From the NCBI GenBank assembly GCA_020744225.1, contig JAGMWG010000011.1, positions 992,001 to 1,056,000 on the forward strand: 64,000 nucleotides of DNA, given 5' to 3'. Of this stretch, positions 9,363 through 20,617 are shown one piece after another. The position numbers and the translations under genes were made by a program. Each line of letters starts with the position of its first letter. Within the stretch, counting starts at the first letter, position 1. The notes below the pieces were generated by a model. That model was not told the DNA's origin and ran no database searches. It saw only the letters and a program-made list of their open reading frames with translations. Source of the stretch: Paraphoma chrysanthemicola. Lineage: Eukaryota; Ascomycota; Dothideomycetes; Pleosporales; Phaeosphaeriaceae.

Positions 9363-10962
9363 TGTGAGCTATTCCCAGTTATGATTGTGGTCGCAGAAAT
9401 GAGGTGCGCAAAGAGCTTGTTGTTGCACAGGGAGGAGCAGCTTTCGCGGGGTGCTGTTGTAGTAGTGGTTATTGAGCGCGAGCCAAGTTACAAGAAGACT
9501 GATAAAGACAGCACGGAATGACGCGATCGTCAATCAAGAGCACCTCTTAAATGAGAAGCTTCTTGGCTGCCACTGCGCGCTGCAAACGAGGCGCAATTCC
9601 AAGACCTCCAAGTGTGAAAGACTTGCGCGCCGTAGGGCAACTGCATTTTGCTTGAGCTCCAGCGTGATCAGCGCCAGTCACTTTCGCGCCTGGGCAGGTC
9701 GCGCCGTCCACTACTGGGCGATTTAGACGGTTCCGTGGTCGTTTGACCCGTAGATTTGGACGTGCTGTGCGCGTGTCTGACTCCCAGGCCGCGTTCATAT
9801 TAGTCACTTTTAGCCCTTCGGCGGGGTGTTCTGCGCGTGCGCGACGGCGGCGGGGCTACGTCATTTGCGATTGCCATCGCAATTGATGAAGAATTGGGAT
9901 GGTAGTCGATATTCGTGACTTTGCATTGGAATTTGGTGTAATTTAAGAGATCGTGCAGCTGCAGTGGAGCAGAGACAAGTGTCATGTCAAGATCATTGCC
10001 AGAGCAAGAAGCAATCATGATTGTAATGCCATTATCTATGCCAAGACGTACCAGGCGGCAGCGTGGGGTACACAAATCTGATAGCATCGATTGCTCGCCT
10101 GTGTGTCTTCGACTCGACATTACAAGCTCTTCCAGATCTTCATCAACCTTTGTCTTCGCCCATTCTGCACCTTGACATATCCGGTGGGACATGCCCCAAA
10201 GCCGTCGCATGCGTGTGAGGCTTCCGCGCAGAGTCTACAATGCAATGAAGCCCTTCTAGCTTAAAAAACATGCGCAATGAGTAAAGCTCTATTAGCACTC
10301 AGCGATGTTCGCGCTGCGCATAGGTCAAGGTATGCAGAATGTACAATTCACTATTTCGTTGGTAGATGTGAAGAAATGTGTGGTAAGCCATCATATTCAT
10401 CAAGTATGGATTTGTCCTTCAATTGCAACATTCTGCTCGCACGAATGCGCTCGCAATACTATACAAAGCCCGTCCAAATTCAACGCCACCAAGTCTAAAA
10501 GCGGCCGGAACTACCGTCGCCTAATCCAAAATACACAGGAGGTTGTCCTTCCATCTAGTAAGAGCGCCATCTATGCAATGCCAAAACCCATGGAAATGTT
10601 CCTATGCTGCACGCCATACAACCAGCCCAGATAATGTACAGCTCGATCAATCAAATAACCAGTATGCATCCGAATATGCATATCCCCAAGGTAGTCGAGT
10701 CGAAAGTAAGACGCCGTATGCCGCTGAAGTCGAAGATGTCGCCATATTGTGTACGAAGCCGAAGCCCAAAACATGCGCCAACAGGGAACAATTGAATCAC
10801 CCGTTGAACGCAGAGACCGCTGATACCCGAACCAAGGAAATATCCAATCGTGGTGTCATCGATCCAACCATGTATTGATGCCATGGAGGAATGACTAAAG
10901 CGTGTTAGACGAAGTTGACCGCTGGGTGGCATCATCGACATACTGTAAGAGCTTGCTAGGTT
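9363..10962. other. Intergenic, about 1.6 kb
   Basis: This holds the promoter of the DUF3602 gene and the 3' flank of the small ORF at 10963-11112. A 136-codon leftward frame (10210-9800) exists but shows no domain, repeat or compositional support, so I do not call it. Confidence 0.4.
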
Positions 10963-11112
10963 TTAGCCACCATCGCGGGGCTGCGGCTTGTCTCCAGCCT
11001 TCATGAGGAGCATTGATGAGGATGCTTCTTCGTATCGTGGGTTTGGTGCGCCGCCGTCACGGGGTTGTGGATCAGAGTAGGAGAGGTTGAAGTCGAGAGT
11101 TGAAACGCGCAT
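10963..11112 (-). CDS. Novel 49-residue small ORF with two PQPRDGG repeats
   Basis: A 49-codon ORF runs from the ATG at 11112 (A at -3) to TAA at 10963-10965. The peptide contains PQPRDGG twice: at residues 15-21 (preceded by Asp) and at residues 43-49, where it forms the extreme C-terminus (preceded by Lys). The two 21-base copies differ at five third-codon positions and at no amino acid, which is what selection on a peptide would leave and is unlikely for non-coding DNA. A TATAAG element lies about 70 bases upstream on the same strand. No signal peptide, transmembrane segment, cysteine or CaaX box is present. I do not recognise the family. It could be a small regulatory or developmentally expressed protein, or a source of a repeated short motif. 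Confidence 0.55.
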   Translation of the reverse strand: MRVSTLDFNLSYSDPQPRDGGAPNPRYEEASSSMLLMKAGDKPQPRDGG

Positions 11113-11181
11113 GGTGTATTGATGTTCAAGTACTTGGTCGGCTGCGGATGAAGATCGTTTGTGGTGGCTGATGCTGCGAGG

Positions 11182-11187
11182 CTTATA
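11182..11187 (-). promoter_or_regulatory. TATA-like element (TATAAG) upstream of the PQPRDGG ORF
   Basis: TATAAG on the minus strand starts 70-75 bases upstream of the small ORF's ATG, a plausible TATA-box distance once a short 5' leader is allowed for. A (GT)n run lies just beyond it at 11211-11223. Confidence 0.35.
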
Positions 11188-14100
11188 TGTATATGTGTGG
11201 ATGTATGATTGTGTGTGTGTGTGGATGAAGATGTTTCACACTGTTGGAGGCGTTCAGGTGTATATAAGTCTCACCCTGAGGCTTTGCAGAGGCCTATCGT
11301 AGGCGCCACTCGAAAGTGCGCCTTAGCAATGAGTCCGCAATTGCGCTCAGGAACAGGCAATGACTGCCTACTTCAAGGCGATGACGCGAAACCCCCAGAT
11401 GAGTTCCTCGATTGAAACCCAATGACAGGCCTCAGGAAGATGGAAATGCTGCGCCACGACTGGCAATGCGGTCCCATCATTGGAGAAGACATGATAAACA
11501 AGGCGACAGGTAGGCTGCAAGCTTCTAGCGCCCTTCTGGAAGCCCCGGTACCCTTGACGGGGCCGCTGGTGACTCCATTAGTCGACCGCCCTGAAGGTCA
11601 TTTGGGCGAACAAAGCCACAGTGTTGAAAGCCGAAGTACGCGCTAGCCCGACTACCTCAGGCAGAAGCGTGAATGTTGGGGGCTAGAGATTGTCCTGAGT
11701 GGTGAACCCATGTTCGCTGCCTAGTTGGCGGAGTGAATGTCGTGACAGCCGAGCACAGCCGCAGCGCGAGCCACAACGGGCAGACGACAAGGCATTTTCC
11801 AGGCAGGACCAGGAGTCACACTCTGTCGATAAGTAGTTGCCCAAAGTCCTCCAGAATCGTATGCTGGCTTTGTGTTCGATGACTCTGTGGCCGCAGCCCG
11901 CTCACCGGAGGACACAGCCCGGCTCCGGTATCGATGGAAGTTGTCGTTCGTTGCGGTGGAGATGCTGCGCCCTCTTCGCCGCCCCAAGTGTTATCGATTG
12001 TGCACCCCAGCACACGGCTAGCGTTGTCGGCCTCCAGGGCTGAATCCGAAGAACGAGACGTTATCAAGAAGGACGATGTGCGGTTTTGCCGGAAATTCTC
12101 GACGAGAGGCATATCAATTTGGAGAAACGTATGACGCGATGCGTTGCGTCGGGTCGAACGAGATCGGTGCTCCCGGCGGGAAGGTGCATGCATTTTCCTA
12201 ATGCAGCAGTCTCAGCCAGATTGAGGCTTTCCTATTGGACAATCAGCATCTGCGCAATTGAGCATCTCGACAACATCAACTTACAGTACGATCCATCTCT
12301 AGGCTGCGCACCTTCACTCCCGATCGGTCTGGGCTTATGGCACATGGCGGACTTCATTGTTGCAGGTCCGGGTGACACAGATATGGTGAGTGGCAATGTA
12401 GACGGGTGCTTAAGAGTGTTGCGGTGAGACGTTGTCTGAGACTTTGGAGATTCACGAACTTGCGCGGCAGCAATCCAGATAGTGTGAGTGAGTGCTTGTG
12501 TCTGTTCAGTGCAGACAGAGGTGCTGTATTTATCTATCTAGAGTCCTTCATAGCTTCGTGGACATCCACACTGGCTTCTCTCCTTACGGGGCAACAGGCG
12601 GCGGAACGGGCCAGAGGGCAAACCCACAGTGATGCTTGCGTCGTGGCCCTCTCGGTACGTATCTGGGAGCGCTGAGCAGACCCAGCAAGTGAAGCTTGAG
12701 CGCAATGCTGCTCTGGGATGAGTCCTAGTCGGTGACTAAAAGGAGAAGGACGAGACCGCCTCCAAAGGGTGACACCATGTCCAATCGTGCTCTCGCCTCA
12801 TCTACCGGTGTCTCAAACAGACATCTTCGAAATCAAGAGCAGTTGGCAATGACATAAGCTGGTGTAGGCGCGAGAGAGACGAAAGGGTAAGCCCGCAATA
12901 CGGTTGGCATCCCCATTCGCTGCCTCACTTAATCCAAAGGCTACTGGTCATCGCAGCCAAGAGTGGATTTCTACACTGTCATAGTCCTAGTATCAGGGCT
13001 CACATGACCATTCTAGCCGCCTGCGCGCGGACTTGACGAGAGCGTCGCTGTGGAGAATCGCGTCTCAAGCCATTCGCGATCCACCAGCACCGCCATGCGC
13101 TGTCCACCGAGGTCTCGCAGGTGGCTCATTAAGCACGTTGTCGCGTTACAGATGGATGCAGCCACGCTTTGTGCGCTGTGTCGTCCAGTCGGCGCTCGTC
13201 CATTAAGATGCAGGTACGCATGCAATTAAGCGTGTTGTAAGCTCCATCACGTCTCTCATACAGCTCCATCCACCTTCTCGACCAACACACCACAGTTTCA
13301 TCCTCCTGTGGTGGCAACAGCAGTCTGTCAGCTGAGCTCGATCGTAACCCTGCTCGTCCTTCGTGGTTGTGCCGTCGCAATTGTTTGCGCTGCGCCCTGA
13401 CGCCCTCCTCTGTGTAATCAGCACACGATTGGATGGTCACACTGAGGATTCGGCAACGCGGGCATGTGAAGGAAAGCCCCGCGATATGCCCTACTTCACT
13501 GCCCTGTGCCCCTCAGGAGGACTCAAGTAATCGCGCAACTTTGCCTACTATGCTGAGCGTGGCGATAAAGGTCCTCCACGACGATCAGCGTGACTCCATG
13601 GTGCGCAGTGCGAAGGCAGCGCATGAGGGACTTCCCACAAACAGCATCTCAGGCAACCATGAGCCATCCCGAAGGACGATTGACCCGACTCCGACGGGCA
13701 GTGCCATTCCGGCTCAGATAGAGTGAGGCTCTTTACTTCCAAGCCGATACTCATGTTCCGATACATTGCGGTGGCAGCTCTGAAGTCACCCGCACACCAG
13801 CGATTTCCAAGGCACTTCCGTCTCGTGATGTCTCTGTACGGGATGTTTGAGTAATCACAACAGCTTTGAGAACGTGTTGGAGAGCCCCCTTTTCTGCTGA
13901 GTGTTGGGTGACTCATTGGCAAGATGCGTGGCACCTATCTGGAGCAAGTACAGCTACGTTTGCACCGGACTCTCCGGATGGACGTGAACATCTCTATTGC
14001 CTCACGAGCAAATGTGCGCGCCACGTGCGAAGGCATTCATTGGCCTTCTTGAAAACACCGGGTCAAAGTCATCACAGTCGCTATCTCCGTCGGCCCTTCA

Positions 14101-14759
14101 CCTCATACACTTCCCATCTTGTCGATACAAATTTCCGCAACGGGCTCCGGCTTGACCGCTGCGCATTTGTGTTTACGAGATAGGTGCGCCTTTCCGCTCG
14201 CTGCTTCTCGTCTCGTCTGGTCTCGTCATGCACGGCATCACTATAGCATAGCTGCTGAACACATTACAGTTGTTCGCATCATGCGGAAGGCTATAGTTGT
14301 TGTCGATATGTCTCAATTGTAATATTGGTCCAGTGATGATAGTTTCGGTCAAATCTACGCGACAGACCTAAACATGCAGCCTGAACTCCCAGATCGTCTC
14401 GCGCTATCCCCAATGCTATTGAGGCTTTTCTCCACTTCTTCGCGCTGCGGCATCTACCGAACACCGCAGGGACCCGTTTCTTCCCCACAGCTTCCCAGCA
14501 CATCAACATGCAGTCTGCGAGAAAGTCTTCCGAAATGCTGGACAAGCAGTAGACATTCTGCGCTGTTATCTTCATGCGCCTCAAAGACGCCTCTCACCTG
14601 AGCACAACGCCGAGCGTGTCAAAACGCGGCAAGGCTAACGCCTTAACCAATGAAGTTAGGGGGTCCAGCAGTCTGGATTGCTGCCAGCGCTCGGATGCAA
14701 CCCCAGGTTTGTCGCCGTCTTAGGTGCGCCTGCAGGTCGGTCCGTAGATAGTACCTTCT

Positions 14760-14766
14760 TATAAGT
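14760..14766 (+). promoter_or_regulatory. TATA box of the CFEM gene (TATAAGT)
   Basis: TATAAGT lies 98-104 bases upstream of the CFEM gene's ATG at 14864, and a pyrimidine-rich leader follows. The assignment rests on sequence and position. Confidence 0.5.
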
Positions 14767-14863
14767 ATTGGCTCTCCCTTCGCGTGTTGTTGTCTCCTGT
14801 TCCTATCGCTTCAGTCATTCTTTGTTAAGCTCAATCTTTACAATCAACCACCATTTGAACAAG

Positions 14864-15398
14864 ATGCGTTTCTCCATCGTCGCCACTGTTGCTGCTTTGA
14901 GCTCCATTGCCTTTGGGCAGAGCATCGACCAGCTCCCCCAATGCGCTCGGACTTGCTTTGGTAGCAACGTTGGAAGCTGTGGCACTGCCGACATTGCTTG
15001 CATCTGCAGCAGCGCCGTTATCCAGCCAGTGTCTTGCTGCGTTTTCTCCAGCTGCTCCCAAGCAGACATTGCGAGTACGTCGTGAGACATCAATGTCGAC
15101 ACACCAGCTAACTTCATTTGCAGCCACGATTGGTTTCGCGCAAACCATTTGCAGGCTCGCCAACGTCGAAGTCAATACTGCTCCCGTCTGTGCTTCGGGC
15201 TCAGCTACACCCTCTGCAGGAAACGGCACCGCGTCAGCCACGGCCTCGGGCTCTGCTTCGGTCTCTGGCGTTACAGGCAGCGCGTCACGCACTCCATCGG
15301 CTTCGGCAGCTGGCAGCACAGGCGCGGCCCCTCTGCCGTCCGCTTGTGCTGGCTCCCTTCTTGGTGCAGCCGTAGCTGGTCTTTTCGCTGTTCTCTGA
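14864..15398 (+). CDS. CFEM-domain, GPI-anchor-type cell-surface protein
   Basis: Exons 14864-15074 and 15124-15398, with a 49-base intron (GTACGT...TTGCAG), encode 161 residues. Residues 1-18 form a signal peptide. The CFEM domain (about residues 22-95) has the conserved cysteine ladder C27, C31, C39, C46, C48, the CC pair at 58-59, C64 and a later pair, plus Asp43 in the TADIACIC block. The Asp at this position binds haem iron in haemophore-type CFEM proteins. A Ser/Thr/Ala/Gly-rich linker follows, and the C-terminus is a hydrophobic tail (GSLLGAAVAGLFAVL) of GPI-signal type. A cell-wall or plasma-membrane location with a role in surface sensing, haem/iron capture or host contact is inferred from the family; which one cannot be told. 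Confidence 0.92.
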
Positions 15399-16043
15399 AT
15401 ACCAAAAGTTGGTGGAATCGGGGTTCTTGGTTGTAACAAGGGTTTTTGAACATATTAATGGTAGCCACATTGGGCACTTGTGTTGTTAGTGAACTGTTTT
15501 AGTATGTTGTAGGCGACGGAGATGCAATACGTCAGTTCTCTCCATGTTCGGCTCGTATCAGCTGTTTGCGGCGCGAAGCATTGAATTCAATTCCTTCACA
15601 GCCATATTCCACATCAATCTAGATTTGTCGCCGATTGCGATTGAATTCATGCAGCATATTACTAGCACGGCAAGGTAAGGCTTAGAGCCCGCTAGAGACA
15701 TGGATATGGTCCACTATTTGCGGGGGTGTGCGACGTTGTCTCTCGCGTGCTGACCTCGTGGAGCTTCGCCAACCTTCAAACTCGCGGGTCTCCTCCACCG
15801 CGAATCGCCGCATTCGATCTCCGCCCCAACTGCCCTCCTCCGACCAAATCATGGAGGCACATTCCACAATACCATAGAATTGCGCAACGTACCTTCGTAG
15901 CATCACCAGAATGGCTACTAAATCCAACTTCAAGCGGGCCCTGCCGCCGGGGCAGGCGTCCTTCATATCGTCGCTGCGGAGTACAGAGATTGTCGCAGAG
16001 TCCAAGGCAATCCTGCCCGCAGGCACGGCTCCCTTCTGCGACC
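15399..16043. other. Intergenic: CFEM 3' flank and recyclin upstream region
   Basis: The right part (about 15726-16043) stays open in the recyclin frame, and a second ATG in another frame (15911) has a strong context, so part of this could be coding or a uORF (see recyclin entry). No other gene is seen. Confidence 0.5.
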
Positions 16044-18774
16044 ATGTACGAGCATGAACTAATACTCGCAGAGCTGATCAACACGATCCTCGATTATCTC
16101 CCCGTCGCCGATATGTTCAGATTCGCCTGCACCTCCAAGCGCATGTTAGAGATGGTATACGATGACACCAGGTGGATACAAAGGCTAAAGAGCATGGGCT
16201 GCTGGAACGATGTTGAGGCCAAGAAGAGGTTTGAGGAGTCCATGCGCCGAAAGCTGGAGGCACAAAAGGCGGAAGAAGCACGGAGAGCAGGCGTCGCGCT
16301 CAATGGTGCTGCTAATGGACTGCCCCCGGGCAGCGATACTCAGCCGAGAACGAGTACGACGCTCTTTGACGCAGCGCTAGAGGAAGACATGCAACGGAAG
16401 TCTGTGGAGGGTGGACAGCGGCCACGAGCCTCGACGTTGGACAGAGGTTTCCACGACATGACTTTGACAGCTTCGGGGCTGCCCGCACGCTCGCCCCCTT
16501 CGGCCCCAGCTCCCATAGACCCACAAGCCGCGTTGAAGGTCATATCCAATGTACGCTCAATAAGAGGCATGGCACGGCAAGAGTACGGTAAGATCTACGG
16601 AGCATTGGCCCCGTATTACTTCGACCTCTCGAGGTCGACAAGCCACACCGACCCGATCTTATTTCGAACGTATCGTGACCCCGAACAGCAAGCGCATATG
16701 CTTGCGCAACTGAAGATTTTCGCAAAGAGCGACTATGCGCAGGGCTGGTACCAGCGCGAGGAAAAGCTAGACACAATGGTTGGTATTTTTGAGAATGCCG
16801 TGCTTCGAGAGTTCGAGCAAGGCTATGCAGAAAAAGATTTTGATGGCCGTATGAAGAGATTTGCGACTGTGTTGGTAACTCTCAATGGCGGCGCGGCATG
16901 CCTAGATTCTTTCATCCACAATCACCCGTTGATGCTCGAAAAGGAGAAACTGGGCAACCCTACAGACTGTTTGCAGCATTATGGTGCTAATCAGTTGAAC
17001 CTCCGCGCATCTCACGACTTCTTTCGAGGTTTAGCCATCGCGCTGAATGATGAAGCTGCCGTCATAGACCGTGTCTTCCCGCCGACCGTTGACGTATTGC
17101 AATCGTTCTTGGAACGCGTGTCAGAAGACATTGTTTCAGAATATATCACCACCTTGTTAGACGAGGCGCATGACATCAGCATCGAGGTCTATCTGAAAGC
17201 AATGTCTGGAGTCTTCGACCAAGCGTTGCAACTTGCCATGTCGCTGAAACCTACCCGTGGCTCAAAGCCGAGTTTCAGCAATGATGCAATGCGAACAATA
17301 TCAGGGTGCTTCGAGCCGCACATTGATCTGTATCTTCAAGAAGAGCTGGCTTTCTTCACCAAGAAATCTGCGGCCGACGTTGATACTTGGGAAAAACGTT
17401 TGGCGGATGAGGAGCAGACCACTGAGACCTTTTACATGTCCAATGTCAACAGAAAGGCAGTGAAACAGGACTTTATGGCGTCGTTCAAGAAGGTGGTCAT
17501 GATGCCAGTCAATGTGCTGCCCACTATTGGCGGATCCCGTACAAGCGTGGCTGCCCCATCAGCTGCGACAGTCAATGGGAGCAGTGCTTTAGAGCCTCCT
17601 TCAAGATCAGGCACACCTCTCCCAGGAGATCGTGCGCCATCGCCTCGACTAGAAGTCCCAACGACAGAGCTTGCTGCAAAGGCAGCGATTATGAATTCGC
17701 GACTGGAGGGCATTCGTTCCTTGTTCAGTATAGAAGTGGCCTTGAACCTCACACACATGGCGAAAGCCAGCCTCGAGAGGGCAGCACGATTTGTCAGGCT
17801 CGGTGGCCAGTCAGGTGAAGAAGCAAAGGAGCAGAGCGAACAGATCTTCCTCAACCTGGTGCAGATCCTCAGTCGGCACATGAAGCAAGGGTTCGATAAA
17901 GCCGTCAGCCATCTGGCAGACTACAAACCTCGCGAGGTAGCCGACCACAGCCGAGAAGGTGTCGCGCCCCTTGTTGCATTCTTGGAACTGGTCAATGTTG
18001 GTGACTTGATCCAACAGATGGTGGAAGTGTTCTATTATCAAGAGCTTGTCGCTGCCAATCTCACGGATCGCGACGACTTTTTGAGTCTGGCCTCGAAAGA
18101 GAAGAAGCGTTTTGAGTCTATGCTTGATGAGCGAGTGGCCGCCGGCCTAAACAAGGGCATTGACGTGCTCATGGACGAGGTTGAGTACCTTTGCGGTACG
18201 ACACAGAAGCCCTCCGACTTCAATCCACCAGTCGGACCCAAAGGAGTTGTGGAGATGTTTGACATCGGGCCCAGCGAAACAGCGACGAGGATCGTAGACA
18301 TTGTGTCGTCGCACACGAACATGTTGGTTGGTAGCACAGACAAGAACGTTCTAGATGTTTTCAACCAAGAGGTCGGGGTGCGCTTGTTTGCTGCGCTTTG
18401 CAAGCACCTCAAACGGCAAAGAGTCAGCGTGGACGGCGCAATCAAGCTCATCAGGTAAGCTTAGCCCAACGTCTATCGATTCGCTATTACTGATTGCCAC
18501 TAGCGACATGAATGCATACTACGCATACATTGTCTCTCTACGAAACAAGTCACTGATGCAGTACTTTGCGGCGCTCCGTGAGCTTTCGCAGATCTATCTC
18601 ATCGACCCCAAAGAGGCAAAGGAGATTGCAACCATCATTGCAGACACGGATCGGTACAAAGGCATCTTCAGGGCAGAAGAGGTGTACGAGTATGCAGAGA
18701 GGAGAGCCGACTGGTACCAGATCAAGGGTGCTGTAGAGAAGCAAATGTACGGTGTCGGGTGTTTGGTGATGTGA
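16044..18774 (+). CDS. RCY1: Recyclin-1: F-box protein with Sec10-like domain
   Basis: Exons 16044-18454 and 18504-18774, with a 49-base intron (GTAAGC...CACTAG), encode 893 residues from the ATG at 16044. The N-terminus is an F-box (about residues 10-50: ELINTILDYLPVADMFRFACTSKRM). A disordered, Ser/Pro-rich linker follows, then a long Sec10/exocyst-like helical domain (from about residue 165 to the end, with HYGANQLNLRASHDFFRGLA and similar blocks). This matches yeast Rcy1 and fission yeast Pof6, which act with Skp1 in endocytic recycling and polarised growth or septation. The start is uncertain: the same frame is open for 106 codons further upstream, and another ATG at 15911 begins an overlapping frame. 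Confidence 0.9.
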
Positions 18775-19607
18775 GGCTTGGTCAAGCGGCTCTGCAAGCC
18801 TCGCAGTCGCTAGCGCGGTTGACTGCTTCTGGAAGCATATGCAGTCTTCGGATGGAGCAAGTGTCGCGACTTGCGAGGCGCTGCAACAATCAAATCCAAA
18901 CGAGCTCAACAGGGCTTGGAGCACATGATGCTGATCACTCCTCAAATTGTTAATGTTCGTGCTCATGCTCATGCTCGTGCCTTTGCCGTGCAGCGCGCGA
19001 CTTCCACAACATCTGATCGGTCCCATGGTTCCCCAGCCTCCCTCCACGGCCCGGTTCCTGGCGCCGTCCGTGCACCCGCAAGTGACCATCTTGACTTCAC
19101 CTCACGCCTCACTGCAGCAGCATCCTTCAATTGTCCTGTGAGTTTGTCATTGAGGCAGAACTGCATCACCGCGCATCATCCTCCACACCACTATTTTCCC
19201 GCGGCCTCACCCTCCGCGGACTACTTGTTGCGCAAGCAGACCCCGCGTCGGCACTGCCGTTTTGGATCGTCCGGCTCGGTGCTGTCTCTCACCTGTCTTA
19301 AGCTCTGGACCGCGACGCACTAGGCACATTGCTCGGTGAGAGCCTGCAAGAAGTCCGCTTCACGCGACTCTTTAGTGCATGCTTTGTCGGTCTGCGCCTC
19401 TCCAGAACATCCTCGCGCCTTTGGGTGGCTTCATACCTGTATCGGTTCATACTGCGCACTGCGCAGCGCCGCGGACTGCAGCCACACTCGCGACGTGTTA
19501 ATATACGCGACCACGGCCAACTGTACATTCAGGCGTGCAAGCCTTCACTTCGGAAGCTACCAAACTCTGGTCCACCCTCCTAGTCGCAACATTGCAACAC
19601 CACAACC
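18775..19607. other. Intergenic: recyclin 3' flank and DEK-C/SWIB promoter
   Basis: No gene recognised. A short GCTCAT-type repeat (about 18959-18979) is the only repetitive feature. The right half is pyrimidine-rich, as expected for a fungal promoter or leader. Confidence 0.5.
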
Positions 19608-20617
19608 ATGTCGGGTAAGTGCTGGCTTCGACCACCTCACCCATACTGAGCTTACCCTGGCTGCACCATAGAGCCCCTAGCCCCCGAAGTCGAGGCATCG
19701 TACTCTGCCATCATTGACAAGATTCTTGACGCCAGCGATCTGAACACCATCTCCGCGAAGCGCATACGGAAGGGCCTCCAAGAGCAAGTCGAACATGACA
19801 CCTCACACCAAAAGGTACGTTGGACGTCACATAAGGCACACCATGCCATGGCTGACACTGCGACTAGGATGCGATCACTGCGCTCATCATGCAACGCTTC
19901 GACATCTTCAATTCCAAGAACAACAAGCCTGACGCCGAAGAGCCGGTACCCTCTGTCGAAAATGGCACCAAGACGTCCAACGGCGACACCTCAGACGCGT
20001 CGAACCACAAGCGCTCTCCCGATTCCGACTCAGCGCTGTCAGAACTCGAGGACTCAGGGCCGCCGAAGAAGAAGAGCAAGAAGCAAAAGCCTGTAGAGGA
20101 CGACGATGCAGCATATGCGCGGAAGTTGCAAATGGAGGAGAACTCGCGAATCAGGTCTACGCGCGGCGGAAACACAAGAAAAAAGGCCCCGCTGCCCAAA
20201 AAGAAGGCCAAGAAGAAGAGCAAGGATCGCATCAAGGGCGAGGACGACAGCGATGTCAATTCCGGCAGCGGGAGCGAAAAGAAGAAGAAAAAGGGAGGTT
20301 TCCATGTAAGTCCACTGACACCTTTTCCTTCTCACACTAGACACGAAAGCTCACACAACCTGCAGAAACCCATGGCACTCTCCCCCGCGCTCTCTGAACT
20401 CCTCGGCGAAACACAACTCTCGCGCCCACAAACCGTCAAGAAGATCTGGGAATACGTCCGCGAGCGCGACCTGCAAGATCCCAGCGACAAGCGCCACATT
20501 CGATGCGACGACGCCATGCGCGCTGTCTTCAAGCAGGATCGCGTACACATGTTCACCATGAACAAGATCCTGGGCCAGAATCTGTACGCCGTAGATGAGA
20601 TCACAACGACCATCTAG
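19608..20617 (+). CDS. DEK-C plus SWIB domain nuclear protein (Uaf30/Tri1-like)
   Basis: Four exons (19608-19614, 19672-19814, 19868-20305, 20366-20617) encode 279 residues; exon 1 contributes only two codons and one base. A DEK C-terminal domain spans about residues 5-60 (SAIIDKILDASDLNTISAKRI block). A Lys/Ser/Glu-rich acidic and basic linker follows, and a SWIB/MDM2 fold fills residues 197-275 (ALSELLGE, SRPQTVKKIWEYVRERDLQDP, and a C-terminal MNKILGQNLY). This architecture is that of Uaf30 (RNA polymerase I upstream activating factor) and its paralog Tri1 in yeast, so a chromatin or rDNA-transcription role is likely. The third intron is 60 bases, has no stop codon in frame, and could be retained. 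Confidence 0.9.
20306..20365 (+). other. Stop-free 60-base intron of the DEK-C/SWIB gene
   Basis: Donor GTAAGT and acceptor CTGCAG. Its length is a multiple of three and it translates without a stop, so retained or spliced transcripts both encode full proteins. Removing it gives the family's usual GGFH-KPMALSP junction, so splicing is the likely main form. Confidence 0.7.

Larger units (their letters stand above)
11113..14863. other. Gene-poor stretch of about 3.7 kb between two TATA-bearing genes
   Basis: Between the leftward small ORF and the rightward CFEM gene I found no ORF with a recognisable domain and no convincing spliced gene, repeat array or RNA gene. The reading frames present (up to about 128 codons) are rich in Arg, Ser, His and Cys and overlap one another on both strands, as chance frames do in about 50% GC DNA. 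The base composition is not AT-rich, so this is not an obvious RIP-mutated transposon relic. The ends act as promoters; the middle is unexplained. Confidence 0.4.

Noticed and set aside
9800..10210. 136-codon leftward frame
   Set aside because: No homology features, no repeat, no splice or start support; basic Arg-rich C-terminus typical of chance frames.
14831..15439. 202-codon antisense frame over the CFEM gene
   Set aside because: Acidic Ala/Glu-rich shadow of the Ser/Ala/Thr-rich CFEM linker; crosses the true intron.
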